Assembly: GCF_014874095.1 (NCBI RefSeq)
Contig: NZ_JADBEB010000001.1
Span: forward strand, 8,928,001-8,992,000
Source of the DNA: Plantactinospora soyae
GTDB taxonomy: Bacteria > Actinomycetota > Actinomycetes > Mycobacteriales > Micromonosporaceae
Length of the DNA stretch: 64,000 nt
Direction of reading: 5' to 3'
The translations under genes and the position numbers were made by a program. The notes beneath the pieces are model-generated. The model ran no database searches and had not been told where the DNA came from. It saw only the letters and a program-made list of their open reading frames with translations. Below, piece by piece: positions 18,505 to 27,838 of the stretch (the first letter of the stretch is position 1; each line of letters starts with the position of its first letter).

Positions 18505-18540
18505 TGGACGTCCTCGCCGGGTGGCTACGCTCTGCCGATG
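18505..18540 (+). promoter_or_regulatory. promoter of the Eis-like gene, probably leaderless
   Basis: TACGCT at 18526-18531 is followed by six bases and the ATG at 18538; TGGACG at 18505-18510 could be the -35. No Shine-Dalgarno is present. The remaining 18191-18500 is non-coding and shows no other recognisable element. Confidence 0.45.
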
Positions 18541-19755
18541 CGACCGACCGTTACCGAGATCCGGCAGCTCGAGGTCGGCGAGTTCGCGGCCGCCGGGGAG
18601 TTGGGGCGGCTGGCCTTCGGCTCCGCCCCGAGCGCCGCGCCGAGCGCCGCCCCGACCACCCCGCCGCCGCTGCTGTCCGGGCTGACCCGGTACGGCGCGT
18701 TCGACTCGGACGGGCGTCTGGTCGGCAAGGCCGTCGACCTGCACCACGAGCAGTGGTGGGCCGGCCGCCGGCTGGTCGCGGCGGACGTCGCGGGAGTCGC
18801 GGTGCTGCCCGAGGCGCGGGGGCGGGGCGTGGCCCGGTCGCTGCTCCAGGAACTACTGCGCGGCGCCCACGCCCGCGAAGCCGCGGTCAGCGCGCTGTAC
18901 CCGACCGTGACCGAGCCGTACCGGCGCAGCGGCTGGGAGGTCACCGGCGCCCTGCGGGCCGTCGACCTGCCGACCGTGGCGCTGCCCCGAACCCGGCCGG
19001 CCCCCGACCTCTCGGTCCGGCCCGGCGGCCCCGAGGACCTGCCGGCGGTGGCCGACCTGTACGACCGGATCGCCCGCCACCGCTGCGGCCTGCTCACCCG
19101 CCGGGGTGGCCTGTTCGACCGGGACGAGCCGCCGACCGCGCTGCCGGACGGGATGGACGGGCTCACCCTGGTCGAGCAGGGCGGACACCTGGTCGGGTAC
19201 GCGAGTTGGGAACGCGGCCGAGGGTACGACCAGCACGCCGTACTGACGGTGCAGGATGTGCTCGCCACCACGCCGGAGGCGGCCCGGGAACTCGTCGGCG
19301 TACTCGCGAGCTGGCACAGCGTCACGCCGACCGTACGGCTGTGGCCGCTGGCCCACGACGCGATCGCCGCACAGCTGCCACTGGAACATGCCCGACAGCA
19401 CGAGCAACGGGTCTGGATGCACCGGCCGGTCGACGTGGTCCGGGCGGTAGCCGGTCGAGGCTGGCCGGAGCGAGTACGCGGCCACGTCGAGTTCAGCCTG
19501 ACCGACGACGTCGCACCGTGGAACTCCGGCAACTGGCGGCTGGAGGTCGACGGTGGCGCGGCGGAACTGCACCGGATCTCCGAGCAGCCCCCGCTGACCC
19601 TCTCGGTACGCGGCTTCGCCCTCCTCTACACCGGCGCCGCCAACGCGTACGCGGTCGCCGAGGCCGGTCTGCTGCACTGTCCCGCCGGAACGGACCCGAG
19701 CGGGCTCGACCTGCTCGGCACCGGTCCCCGAGCCGAACTGCTCGACTACTTCTGA
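18538..19755 (+). CDS. eis: Eis-type GNAT N-acetyltransferase
   Basis: 405 residues, the usual length for Eis. An N-terminal GNAT domain has the acetyl-CoA loop VLPEARGRGVARSLL (about 89-103) and YRRSGW with Tyr 128 in the place of the general acid. A second GNAT-like domain starts at PDLSVRPGGPEDL, and an SCP2-like C-terminal domain ends with a terminal Phe (LLDYF); in mycobacterial Eis the C-terminal carboxylate acts in catalysis. Eis enzymes acetylate aminoglycosides and other amines at several positions. Substrate here is unknown. The insert SAPSAAPSAAPTTPPP near residue 29 is a low-complexity loop. Confidence 0.88.
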   Translation: MRPTVTEIRQLEVGEFAAAGELGRLAFGSAPSAAPSAAPTTPPPLLSGLTRYGAFDSDGRLVGKAVDLHHEQWWAGRRLVAADVAGVAVLPEARGRGVARSLLQELLRGAHAREAAVSALYPTVTEPYRRSGWEVTGALRAVDLPTVALPRTRPAPDLSVRPGGPEDLPAVADLYDRIARHRCGLLTRRGGLFDRDEPPTALPDGMDGLTLVEQGGHLVGYASWERGRGYDQHAVLTVQDVLATTPEAARELVGVLASWHSVTPTVRLWPLAHDAIAAQLPLEHARQHEQRVWMHRPVDVVRAVAGRGWPERVRGHVEFSLTDDVAPWNSGNWRLEVDGGAAELHRISEQPPLTLSVRGFALLYTGAANAYAVAEAGLLHCPAGTDPSGLDLLGTGPRAELLDYF

Positions 19756-19786
19756 GCCACCGCACCGGATCTGCCCGCCCGATCGG

Positions 19787-20323
19787 TCACGACGGCGGCG
19801 GGTACGGCACTCCCAGCAGGTCGGCCGTGCTCCGACCCGGAGCCGCCAGCGCGTTGAGGGCTTCGGAGATCTTCTTCTCCTCGTACCGGAAGTGCGTCTC
19901 CATCACCGCCTCCAGGCCCTCCAACTCGGCGCGTACCCGCATCGCCTGATCCGGGTCCGGTTCCGGTTCCGCACCGAGGCCGTCGAGGAGTTCGGTCAGC
20001 TGGCGCAGGATGTCGGTCAGGATCCGGTGGTCGCGTTCAAGCTCCGCCAGCACCGGGCGCAGCGCCGGAAACTGTTCCGCCAGCGCCGGAAACGCCCCGC
20101 CGTCCTCGCCGGTGTGGTGTCGGGTCAACGCCGAACAGAAGGCCAGGCAGTGCGCGGGCAACGCCGCCGCCAGGTTGGCGCGAACGCCGGGCTCCCCGCC
20201 GTCGAGATAGGAGTCGACGTCCTCGCGGAGCCGGGCGAACTCCTCGCGGAGCCAGATGTGGATCTCGATCAACTGATTGCCGAACGCCAGAACCCGGCCG
20301 TCCGGTCCGGTGGTTGACACCAT
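19787..20323 (-). CDS. hemerythrin-domain protein
   Basis: 178 residues from the ATG at 20323, with AAGGG just upstream; a longer frame to 20419 has an unlikely basic extension. Metal-ligand candidates are in IEIHIWLREEF, LTRHHTGEDGGAFPAL, ERDHRIL and METHFRYEEKKISE, matching the H/HxxxE/D arrangement of hemerythrin HHE domains that bind a di-iron centre. Possible roles are oxygen or nitric-oxide sensing, or iron handling. It is transcribed alone. Confidence 0.85.
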   Translation of the reverse strand: MVSTTGPDGRVLAFGNQLIEIHIWLREEFARLREDVDSYLDGGEPGVRANLAAALPAHCLAFCSALTRHHTGEDGGAFPALAEQFPALRPVLAELERDHRILTDILRQLTELLDGLGAEPEPDPDQAMRVRAELEGLEAVMETHFRYEEKKISEALNALAAPGRSTADLLGVPYPPPS

Positions 20324-20449
20324 CAGAACCCTTGCTGTACCGCGCCTCCATGCCCTCGGCGGTCTCCGTGCCGGGTACACCGCGACGCTGCGGACGAGTC
20401 TACCCACGGGAGAACTCATCGATGTCGACCCCAGGCTGGATCGCCCGAC

Positions 20450-21379
20450 TCAACGGTCCGGGGTGTCGATCGGGGCCATCACCCGCAGCGCGTTCGCGTC
20501 AAGCCCGATCTGGATCGGGGTCTTCCCACACACCTCGCCGTCGACCTCCACCGGCGCCGGTCGATCGGTTTCCACCCAGAGTTCGCCGGTGGCGAGGAAC
20601 GGCTCGTCGCCGAGGGTGCGGCGGTGGCCGGTCGCCGCGTTCCGGGCCGTGTCGCGGAGCAGGTCCCGGCGCGCCGGGCCACCGACCGGGTACGCCACCA
20701 GCAGCCGGTCGTCGGCGTTCGCGTCCGCCGTGATCGGGCGGCCGGCGTGGAAGCCGCCGTTGGCGACGTACAGCTGGTGGGTCAGGAACTTCCGGGCCTG
20801 CCCGTCGGCCCGTACGGTGATGCTCACCGGGCGGTGCCGGGGCAGCAGCGCCAGTGCGGTGGCCGGGTACGCGAGCCGGCCGGTGATCCGCTTGAGTCGT
20901 GGCGGCGCCGCGAGCATCACCTCGGCGGACAGGCCGATGCCGACGTGGTTGGCGAACGGCATCCCACCCGCGATCCCGAGGTCGACGTCGATCACCTTGC
21001 CCTCGGCGAGGGTGGCGATGGCCGCGTCGACGTCGAGCGGAACGCCGACGGTCCGGGCGAAGTTGTTGGTGGTGCCGAGCGGCAGCAGGCCGAGCGCGAT
21101 GTCGCGGTGGGCGAGCAGCCGCGCGGCGGCGCCGATCGTGCCGTCCCCGCCACCGACGACGAGCAGATCCGGACCCAGCTCGGCGGCGGCCGCCAGGCTC
21201 ACCTCGAGTTCACCGGGCCGATCGACCGGGTACGTCCCCAGCAGGGTGAAGCCGGCCGCCGCCAGCCGGGACCGGACTCCCGCGTAGAGCCGGCGACCTC
21301 GGCGGGAGCGGGCGTTGACGACGAGCGCCGCCCGGCGCTGCCGCCGGATGGCCTCGCCCAGCTCCTGCTTCGTCCGCAT
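20450..21379 (-). CDS. diacylglycerol/lipid kinase family protein (YegS/DgkB type)
   Basis: 309 residues. Contains the nucleotide-binding motif VVGGGDGTIGAAARLL (about 94-109), PLGTTNNFART and the C-terminal beta-sandwich of the DAGK catalytic family, with VEVDGEVCGKTP near the end. The enzyme phosphorylates a lipid such as diacylglycerol, using ATP at the membrane face. Monocistronic. Confidence 0.9.
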   Translation of the reverse strand: MRTKQELGEAIRRQRRAALVVNARSRRGRRLYAGVRSRLAAAGFTLLGTYPVDRPGELEVSLAAAAELGPDLLVVGGGDGTIGAAARLLAHRDIALGLLPLGTTNNFARTVGVPLDVDAAIATLAEGKVIDVDLGIAGGMPFANHVGIGLSAEVMLAAPPRLKRITGRLAYPATALALLPRHRPVSITVRADGQARKFLTHQLYVANGGFHAGRPITADANADDRLLVAYPVGGPARRDLLRDTARNAATGHRRTLGDEPFLATGELWVETDRPAPVEVDGEVCGKTPIQIGLDANALRVMAPIDTPDR

Positions 21380-21468
21380 GGGCCCAGACCCTATCGCCAG
21401 TCCTCAGCCGGCCGACGCGGCGGAGGACGACCCGGGGGACGGTCCGCCGCCGACCGGACGCCGGACGG

Positions 21469-22551
21469 TCACGACGCGTTCGGGGTGAGCAGATAGTCGT
21501 CGCTTTCCGGGCTCCAGCGCAGCTGGACCGCGCCACTGGTGGCGGCGGCCTTGCAGAACTGGAGGAAGGTGCGATAGCCGAGCTTCTTCTCGCTGAAATC
21601 GGGTCGGGCCCGCCGAAGTTGGTTCTTGAGGCCGGACAGCGCCACCGCGCCCTCCTTGCCGGCCAGGTCCACCACCACGGAGCGAAGCAGCCCGAACGCC
21701 TCCTCCCGATCGCCGTGCTCGGGCAGCGACACCTCGGGGTCGCCCTTGGCCGGGCCCTCGGTCAACTCGATCACGTTGCGCCCGGCGAGGTACCGCAGGA
21801 GTTCCCCGAAGGCGCGGAATCCGTAGTTGGATTCGCTGAACGTCGGGTCCTTCCTGAGCAGGGTTCGCTTCAGCGTGGAGGCGGTCACCGCACCGCCGGA
21901 ACTGCCCTGGAGCCCGGCCACGGTCTGGGCCACGAGGACTGCGAGCGCGTCGACGTCGCGTACGGGTTCCTCGACCGCCGGCTGCGGCTCCGGTTCCGGT
22001 TCCACCTCCACCTGCTGCGGGTCCGGGCCGGCCGGCCGGGCCGGGCGTCCCCGCCGACCCCGTGCCGCCGGGACGTCGACGCCCTCGAGGCGGTCGTAGT
22101 ACAGGAACTCGTCACAGGCGGGCGGCAGCAGTGCCGAGGTGGAGTTCTCGACGCCGACCCCGATGACCCGCTTATTGAGTTCGCGGAGCTTGTGCACCAG
22201 CGGCGTGAAGTCACTGTCACCGGTGCAGATCACGAACGTCGAGATGTACCCGCGTTCGAAGGCGAGTTCCACGGCGTCGACCGCCATCTTGATGTCGGCG
22301 GCGTTCTTCCGCGAGGCACCCATCCGCTGGGGTATCTCGATGAGTTCCACGTGCGACCGGGTGAGCATCCGACGGTCCTCGTCAAAGTACGACCAGTCCG
22401 CGTACGCCCGCCGCGCGATCACCCGCCCCCGCTCGGCGAGGGCGTCGGCGATCGGACGGAAGTCGAACGCCATTCCGCCGAGGTGGTCGCGCGCCCCCAA
22501 CGCGAGGTTCTCGTAGTCGAGGAACAGGGCGATGCGGTCTTCTTGATCCAC
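21469..22551 (-). CDS. NYN-domain protein with C-terminal LOTUS/OST-HTH domains
   Basis: 360 residues. The N-terminal NYN (PIN-like) nuclease fold has Asp residues in FLDYENLALG, AADIKMAVDAVELA and CTGDSDFTPLVHKLRE, the acidic set expected for metal-dependent RNA cleavage. After a charged linker (about 160-195), two helical repeats follow (residues about 205-265 and 285-350, ending DFSEKKLGYRTFLQFCKAA) that match OST-HTH/LOTUS domains, known RNA or G-quadruplex binders. Probably an RNA-processing enzyme. The stop of the TetR gene is only 5 bp away, so they may be co-transcribed. Confidence 0.88.
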   Translation of the reverse strand: MDQEDRIALFLDYENLALGARDHLGGMAFDFRPIADALAERGRVIARRAYADWSYFDEDRRMLTRSHVELIEIPQRMGASRKNAADIKMAVDAVELAFERGYISTFVICTGDSDFTPLVHKLRELNKRVIGVGVENSTSALLPPACDEFLYYDRLEGVDVPAARGRRGRPARPAGPDPQQVEVEPEPEPQPAVEEPVRDVDALAVLVAQTVAGLQGSSGGAVTASTLKRTLLRKDPTFSESNYGFRAFGELLRYLAGRNVIELTEGPAKGDPEVSLPEHGDREEAFGLLRSVVVDLAGKEGAVALSGLKNQLRRARPDFSEKKLGYRTFLQFCKAAATSGAVQLRWSPESDDYLLTPNAS

Positions 22552-22556
22552 GCGGG

Positions 22557-23240
22557 TCAGCCTACGCCCGGCGCAGGGCCGTAGCCGATGACTTGGGCTC
22601 GCGGCGCCGGGCGCGTCCTGGTCGGGGGCAGCCCGCGTCGTTCCACCAGTGGCAGGTACACCTCGTCGACGATTTCGACGATGGTGGCGTCCGGGACCTT
22701 CTTGATGCCCCGGGTCAGGTACTCGTTGCGGAGCAGGTTGATCGCCACGGTGGCGACTCGCGGGTGCAGTGCCTCGGGCCGAGCCTCGCCGCGGGCGACG
22801 GCCCGGCCCAGGATGGTCAGCCAGGTACCCACGTTGGCGTCGGCGGTCTGCTCGTGCAGTTCGGCCAGGAGCGCGGGATCATCGGCGACGCTCGCCAGCA
22901 GGCTGTGCAGGATCTTGCCCCGAGGTGAGGCCGCGTCGCTGTTCAACCGGCCCAGCAGGTCCAGCACATCGTTGCGCAGGTCGCCGGTGTCCGATGGCCG
23001 CAGGTCGGAGTCGACGAGTTGCCGATAGGCGGCGACGCTGAGGGCCGCTCGGCTCGGCCAGCGGCGGTAGATCGCGTTCTTGTTGGTGCCGGCCCGCCGC
23101 GCGACCGCGTCCATGGTCAGGTCGCGGTATCCGCCGTCGACGAGTTCGTCCGCCGCCGCACGCAGGATCGCCTGCTCCAGCTCGGTTCCCCGCCGCCTCG
23201 TCGCGGGCGGCCGGGACCGTGCTGGCACGTCCGCAGCCAT
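22557..23240 (-). CDS. TetR-family transcriptional regulator
   Basis: 227 residues from the ATG at 23240 (GGAGGGG upstream). The helix-turn-helix is LTMDAVARRAGTNKNAIYRRWPSRAAL. The C-terminal ligand domain resembles TetR_C_11-type regulators. Its neighbour downstream is the NYN protein, which it may control together with itself. A perfect palindrome 16 bp upstream of the start is the likely autoregulatory operator. Confidence 0.87.
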   Translation of the reverse strand: MAADVPARSRPPATRRRGTELEQAILRAAADELVDGGYRDLTMDAVARRAGTNKNAIYRRWPSRAALSVAAYRQLVDSDLRPSDTGDLRNDVLDLLGRLNSDAASPRGKILHSLLASVADDPALLAELHEQTADANVGTWLTILGRAVARGEARPEALHPRVATVAINLLRNEYLTRGIKKVPDATIVEIVDEVYLPLVERRGLPPTRTRPAPRAQVIGYGPAPGVG

Positions 23241-23255
23241 GGGCCCCTCCTTCAG

Positions 23256-23270
23256 GGTACGGATCGTACC
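23256..23270. promoter_or_regulatory. candidate TetR operator
   Basis: Perfect inverted repeat GGTACG-GAT-CGTACC between the start of the TetR gene and the end of the GH42 gene. Confidence 0.55.
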
Positions 23271-23357
23271 GCAAACCCACCTCGTCTCCATGCCTTGACC
23301 CGACCAGAGGGTCCTGCCAGTACCCTAGGTCACGAGGCCCGCAGGAGCGCCGATCCC

Positions 23358-25352
23358 TCACCGCTCCCGCAGCACGGCACAACCACCGGCCGGCAGCGTG
23401 ACGGACTCAGCGCGTACCCCGGTCAGCAGGTCCACTCCGGACGCCGGCACGGTCTGCGGGACGTCGGTGTGGTTCAACAGGAACAGCCAGCTTTCCCCGG
23501 CGGTACGCCGGCGCACCGCCTCCACCCCGTCCGGCGCCCCCGGACAGGTCGGCCCGACGCCGGCCGCCCCGGCGACACCGGCCAGCAGTTCGCGGTACGC
23601 GTCGTCGCCCAGCCGGGTCGAGACGTACCAGGCCACGCCGTCGCCGTACCGGTGTCGGGTCACCGCCGGCCGCCCGTCGAGCACCCCGCCGACGTACGTC
23701 AGCACCGGCTCGGCGCCGGTCAGGCGTACCGTCTCGGACCAGAGCCGGCCGGTGCTGGTGCCGTCGGAGAGCGGCAGCCGCTCCGCGGCGTCGAGCGGGT
23801 GGAACTCCTCGACCCGGATCCCGAGCAGGTCACGGAAGGCACCGGGGTAGCCGTCGAGGCGTACCCGACCGTGTTCGTCGGCGATCCCGCTGAAGTAGCC
23901 GACCACCAGGTGTCCACCGGCCGCCACGTAGTCGCGCACCTGCCGGGCGTACGCGTCCGAGACCAGGTAGAGCGCCGGCAGCACCAGCAGGGCGTACCCG
24001 GAAAGCTCGTCGCCCGGGGCGACCACGTCGACGCCGAGGCCGGCCCGCCACAGGGACCGGTGCGCCGCCGACACCTCGGCCAGGTAGTCGAGCTGCTCCG
24101 ACGGCAGTACGACGGCCTGCATCCCCCACCAGCAGGCCGCGTCCCAGGCGATCGCCACCGGTGCCTGGACCACCCCGCTGTCCACCTCGGCCAACCGGTC
24201 GAGGGTCGCGCCGAGCGCCACCGCCTCCTCGAACGCCCGGGTCTGCGGGCCGGCGTGCGGCAGCAGTGCGGAGTGGAAGAGTTCCGCACCGCCGCGCGAA
24301 GCCCGCCACTGGAAGAACATCGCCCCCCGGGAGCCCCGTGCGACGTGCGCGAGGCTGTGCCGGATCATCCGTCCCGGCTCCTTGGCGTGCATCCGGCCGG
24401 GCGTGAGGACCAGGTTCGGCGCGCTCTCCATCAACAGCCAGCTCGGCCCGCCGACGGCCCGTCGACCCCAGCACCGGGCCAGGTCGGCGGCGAACGCGGT
24501 CTGCTCCTCCGCGCCCGGTCCGGCCTCGCCCGGATAGTGGTCGATCGCCACCAGGTCCACCTCCGTCGACCACCGGGTGTGGTCCACCGGCACCCATCCA
24601 CCGAGTACGTAGTTGGTGGTCACCGGCACCTCCGGGGTGGCCGCGCGGAGCAGGTCACGCTGCTCGACGTACGCCCCGAGGAGCTCGTCGGAGAGGAACC
24701 GGCGGAAGTCCAGGAGTTGGCCGGGGTTGCCGAGGTACTGGGTGGCCCGGGGCGGCCGGATCTGCTCCCAGTCCGAGTAGTACTGGCTCCAGAAGCTGCC
24801 GGTCCACGCCTCGTTCAGCCGGTCCAGCTCGACATAGCGCACTCGCAGCCAGTTCCGGAACGCGGCGGCGACGTGCTCACAGTGGCACGTCGTGCCGTAC
24901 TCGTTGTGCACGTGCCAGAGCGCGAGCGCCGGATGGTCGCCGTACCGCCCGGCCAGCGCGGACGCGATCTTCCGGGCCGCCGTCCGGTACGCCGGGGCGC
25001 TGACGCAGTAGGTGTCCCGGCTGCCGTGACTCAGCCGGACCCCGTCGGCGGTGACCGGCAGCCCCTCCGGGTGCCGCAGCGAGAACCACGGCGGCGGGGA
25101 CGCGGTGGGGGTGGCCAGCGCCACCCGGATGCCGCCGTCGTACAGCAGGTCGAGCACCCGGTCCAGCCACTCGAAGTCGTACCGGCCGGGCTGCGGTTCC
25201 AGGCGCGACCAGGCGAAGACCCCGACCGTGACCAGGTTGACCCGGGCCCGGCGCATCAGCTCGACGTCGGCCGGCCAGAGTTCCGGCGGCCACTGCTCCG
25301 GGTTGTAGTCACCGCCGTAGCAGAGCCCGGTCAGGCCGCCCGGCCAGCGCAT
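23358..25352 (-). CDS. GH42 beta-galactosidase, cytoplasmic
   Basis: 664 residues from the ATG at 25352. Full GH42 architecture: TIM barrel starting GLCYGGDYNPEQWP, acid/base Glu 151 in WHVHNEYG, nucleophile Glu 309 in LLMESAPN, four Cys around CHCEH typical of the zinc-binding GH42 subgroup, then the trimerisation domain (LLVLPALYLVSD) and a small C-terminal beta domain. No signal peptide, so it acts inside the cell. It is divergent from the GH95 gene over 66 bp that contain the shared 22-bp operator. In the context of the locus it would remove beta-linked galactose from imported oligosaccharides. Confidence 0.93.
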   Translation of the reverse strand: MRWPGGLTGLCYGGDYNPEQWPPELWPADVELMRRARVNLVTVGVFAWSRLEPQPGRYDFEWLDRVLDLLYDGGIRVALATPTASPPPWFSLRHPEGLPVTADGVRLSHGSRDTYCVSAPAYRTAARKIASALAGRYGDHPALALWHVHNEYGTTCHCEHVAAAFRNWLRVRYVELDRLNEAWTGSFWSQYYSDWEQIRPPRATQYLGNPGQLLDFRRFLSDELLGAYVEQRDLLRAATPEVPVTTNYVLGGWVPVDHTRWSTEVDLVAIDHYPGEAGPGAEEQTAFAADLARCWGRRAVGGPSWLLMESAPNLVLTPGRMHAKEPGRMIRHSLAHVARGSRGAMFFQWRASRGGAELFHSALLPHAGPQTRAFEEAVALGATLDRLAEVDSGVVQAPVAIAWDAACWWGMQAVVLPSEQLDYLAEVSAAHRSLWRAGLGVDVVAPGDELSGYALLVLPALYLVSDAYARQVRDYVAAGGHLVVGYFSGIADEHGRVRLDGYPGAFRDLLGIRVEEFHPLDAAERLPLSDGTSTGRLWSETVRLTGAEPVLTYVGGVLDGRPAVTRHRYGDGVAWYVSTRLGDDAYRELLAGVAGAAGVGPTCPGAPDGVEAVRRRTAGESWLFLLNHTDVPQTVPASGVDLLTGVRAESVTLPAGGCAVLRER

Positions 25353-25388
25353 CCGCCCCCGCCCTTCCACCGCCCGGGATCGTTGACC

Positions 25389-25410
25389 TTTGTTGGGCTT
25401 CCAGCCAAAG
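25389..25410. promoter_or_regulatory. shared 22-bp motif, copy 1 (GH42/GH95 divergent promoter)
   Basis: TTTGTTGGG at the left end and CCAAAG at the right end, in the short region between divergent GH42 and GH95 genes. About 16 of 22 positions agree with the copy at 27738-27759. Proposed operator of the ROK regulator encoded at 36.5 kb. Confidence 0.6.
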
Positions 25411-25418
25411 TAGGCGGG

Positions 25419-27734
25419 GTGGATCTCCCTGTCAACGGACTCGTCTCGACCACCGTGACCGACGACTGGGAACACGCGCTGGTCACCGGCAACGGCCGGC
25501 AGGGCGCCCTCTGCTACGGCGGCCCGGCGGGAATCCGGATCACCGTCTCGCACGAGCGGCTGTTCCTGCCGCTGGGTCCGCCGCTCGACCCGCCACCCAC
25601 CGCCCGGATCCTCGCCGAGCTACGGGCGCAACTCGCCGCCGGGCGCTACCAGGAGGCCGCCGACCGGGTGGCGACGTTCGCCGCCGAGGTGGAACCCGGG
25701 TACGCGACCACCCGCTGGGTCGACCCGCTGGTCGGCGCCGCCACCCTGTTCTGCACACCGACGACCGGCACATCCACGGCCGGCATCCCACCGCTGCCGA
25801 ACCCGGCCGACGGCTATCGAAGGCGTACCGACTTCGCCACCGGGGTGGTCACCCAGTCCTGGCGGGGCGTCGACGGCGAGACCGGTGTCGACGGCGAGAC
25901 CGAGGTGGCCGCGTTCGTCTCCCGGGCACACGACGTGCTGGTGGTCCGGTTGACCGGTCCGACCCGGTGGCGGATGAGGCTCGGCCCGATCGGGGGCGAG
26001 CCGCCGGTGCCGGTCGAGGTGCGGATCACCGCCGACGGGCTCGGCCTGCGCGCCCACTTCCCGACCGCCGGCACCGGGCAGGCCACCGGCTACACGGTAC
26101 GGACCAGGCTGGTCGACGACACGCTCCTGCTGCTGCGTACCACGGTGGACGGCGTACCCTCGCCCGGTCCGGAACTGGCGGAACTGCCGGCGGACTTCGA
26201 CACGCTGCTGGCCGCGCACGCCCGGCGGCACGGCGACCTGGTCGGCCGGGTCCGGCTGGACCTGGGTGGAACACGGGCCGGCCGGGCGGCCGACACCGAG
26301 GACCTGCTCGCCGCGGCACCGGGCACGGCGCTCGTGGAACGACTCTTCGCGGCCGGCCGGTACGCGACCGTCTCCGCCTGCGGCGGCCTGCCGCCGACCC
26401 TCCAGGGCGTCTGGAGCGGGACCTACCGACCCGCGTGGAGCAGTGGGTACACCCTGAACGGCAACCTGCCGGCCGCACTGGCCGCGCTGTCGGTCACCGG
26501 TACGCCGGAACTGATGACCCCGCTGTTCGACCTGCTCGACTCGGTCACCGACGACCTGCGGGACAACGCCCGCCGGCTGTACGGCGCGGGCGGCGTGCTG
26601 ACGCCGACCCATCTGACCAGCCACGGCCGGCAGAACCACTTCGGGCCGGTCTGGTGCCAGACGTTCTGGACCGCCGGGGCGGCCTGGTTGTCCCGGCTCT
26701 ACTACGACCACTGGTGTTACACCGGCGACGACCGCTTCCTGCGGGACCGGGCTCTTCCGTTCCTGCGTCGGGCCGCCGAGTTCTATCTGGACTTCGTCAC
26801 CACCGGCCCGGACGGGGACGGCCCGGCCCGGTTCGCGCCGTCGTACTCGCCGGAGAACGCGCCGGCCAACACCGGCTCGCAGGCCGGCGTCGATGCCACC
26901 GCCGACGTCGCCGCCGTCGGTGACCTGCTGCGCAACCTCTCGGCCGCCACCGCGGCACTCCGCACCGCCGAGACCGCGGAGACGGGCGTCGAACCGACCG
27001 GGGAGGGCGTCGAACCGACCGAGGAGCGTTGCCGGGCGCTGCTGGCGGCGCTGCCCGGGTACCGGATCGCCCCGACCGGCGAACTCGCCGAGTGGATCGC
27101 ACCGGAGCTGTCGGACAACCATGCGCACCGGCACGCCTCGCACCTCTATCCACTCTGGTACGAGCCGGACCCGACGATCACCGCCGATCCCCGGCTGCGC
27201 CGGGCCGCCGCCCTGGCGATCCGCCGCCGGCTGGCCTGGTGGCAGGGCGCGGAGTCCGACGAGATGGGGTACGGGCTGGCGCAGCTCGGGCTGGCCGCCG
27301 CCGGGCTCGGGCTGGCCGAGGAGGCGTACCAGACCCTGCTGCTGATGGCCGGTCGCTACTGGCGCCCCAACCTGGTCTCCACGCACAACCGGAACGCGAT
27401 CTTCAACGTGGACCTCTGCGGCGGACTGCCGGCGGTGGTCGCGGCCATGCTGCTGCGGAGCACCCTCGGTCCCGTCCGGGCCGGCGCCGGGGCACCGCCG
27501 AGCCGGCTGGACCTGTTGCCCGCGCTTCCCCGGGCCTGGCGGCGGGGCAGCGTCACCGGGCTGCTGGCCCGGGGACCGGTGACGGTGGCCCGGCTGGCCT
27601 GGACACCGACGGATGTCGAGGCGGATCTGGTCTCCCCGGTGGACCGGTCGGTGACGGTGGGGCTGCCGGTCGGCGGGCCGGTCCACGTCGAGTTGGTGGC
27701 CGGGCGCTCGTATCGACTCCGCTTCCGCCGTTGA
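25419..27734 (+). CDS. GH95-family alpha-L-fucosidase/galactosidase, cytoplasmic
   Basis: 771 residues from a GTG at 25419. The N-terminal domain opens with ALVTGNGRQGALCYGG, the GH95 entry motif. The catalytic (alpha/alpha)6 barrel has YTLNGNLPAAL in the region of the two catalytic Asn residues, SPEN with candidate acid Glu 479, and NHAHRHASHLYPLW further on. The enzyme inverts alpha-1,2-linked L-fucose (some members take L-galactose). No signal peptide. It sits between GH42 and GH31 and would act first on fucosylated xyloglucan side chains. The gene stop overlaps a TTGACA element of the next promoter. Confidence 0.88.
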   Translation: MDLPVNGLVSTTVTDDWEHALVTGNGRQGALCYGGPAGIRITVSHERLFLPLGPPLDPPPTARILAELRAQLAAGRYQEAADRVATFAAEVEPGYATTRWVDPLVGAATLFCTPTTGTSTAGIPPLPNPADGYRRRTDFATGVVTQSWRGVDGETGVDGETEVAAFVSRAHDVLVVRLTGPTRWRMRLGPIGGEPPVPVEVRITADGLGLRAHFPTAGTGQATGYTVRTRLVDDTLLLLRTTVDGVPSPGPELAELPADFDTLLAAHARRHGDLVGRVRLDLGGTRAGRAADTEDLLAAAPGTALVERLFAAGRYATVSACGGLPPTLQGVWSGTYRPAWSSGYTLNGNLPAALAALSVTGTPELMTPLFDLLDSVTDDLRDNARRLYGAGGVLTPTHLTSHGRQNHFGPVWCQTFWTAGAAWLSRLYYDHWCYTGDDRFLRDRALPFLRRAAEFYLDFVTTGPDGDGPARFAPSYSPENAPANTGSQAGVDATADVAAVGDLLRNLSAATAALRTAETAETGVEPTGEGVEPTEERCRALLAALPGYRIAPTGELAEWIAPELSDNHAHRHASHLYPLWYEPDPTITADPRLRRAAALAIRRRLAWWQGAESDEMGYGLAQLGLAAAGLGLAEEAYQTLLLMAGRYWRPNLVSTHNRNAIFNVDLCGGLPAVVAAMLLRSTLGPVRAGAGAPPSRLDLLPALPRAWRRGSVTGLLARGPVTVARLAWTPTDVEADLVSPVDRSVTVGLPVGGPVHVELVAGRSYRLRFRR

Positions 27735-27737
27735 CAG

Positions 27738-27759
27738 TTTGTTGGGTTACCAAAGAAAC
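27738..27759. promoter_or_regulatory. shared 22-bp motif, copy 2 (upstream of GH31)
   Basis: TTTGTTGGGTTACC followed by AAAGAAAC, immediately after a TTGACA box (27731-27736) at the end of the GH95 gene. Same proposed ROK operator as at 25389 and 36290. Confidence 0.6.
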
Positions 27760-27838
27760 TAATAGGAGCCCGCCGGGTGTCACGGTCACCGCCGCCGACA
27801 ACCGCGCCGGTCCGCGTCCCGGGAGCCGAGGAGACCGA

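Noticed and set aside
23019-25418. Upstream extension of the GH95 gene (and similarly 27029-27838 before GH31)
   Set aside because: The open frame continues upstream only because it is antisense to GH42 (or another frame of GH95). The conserved proteins begin at 25419 and 27839.
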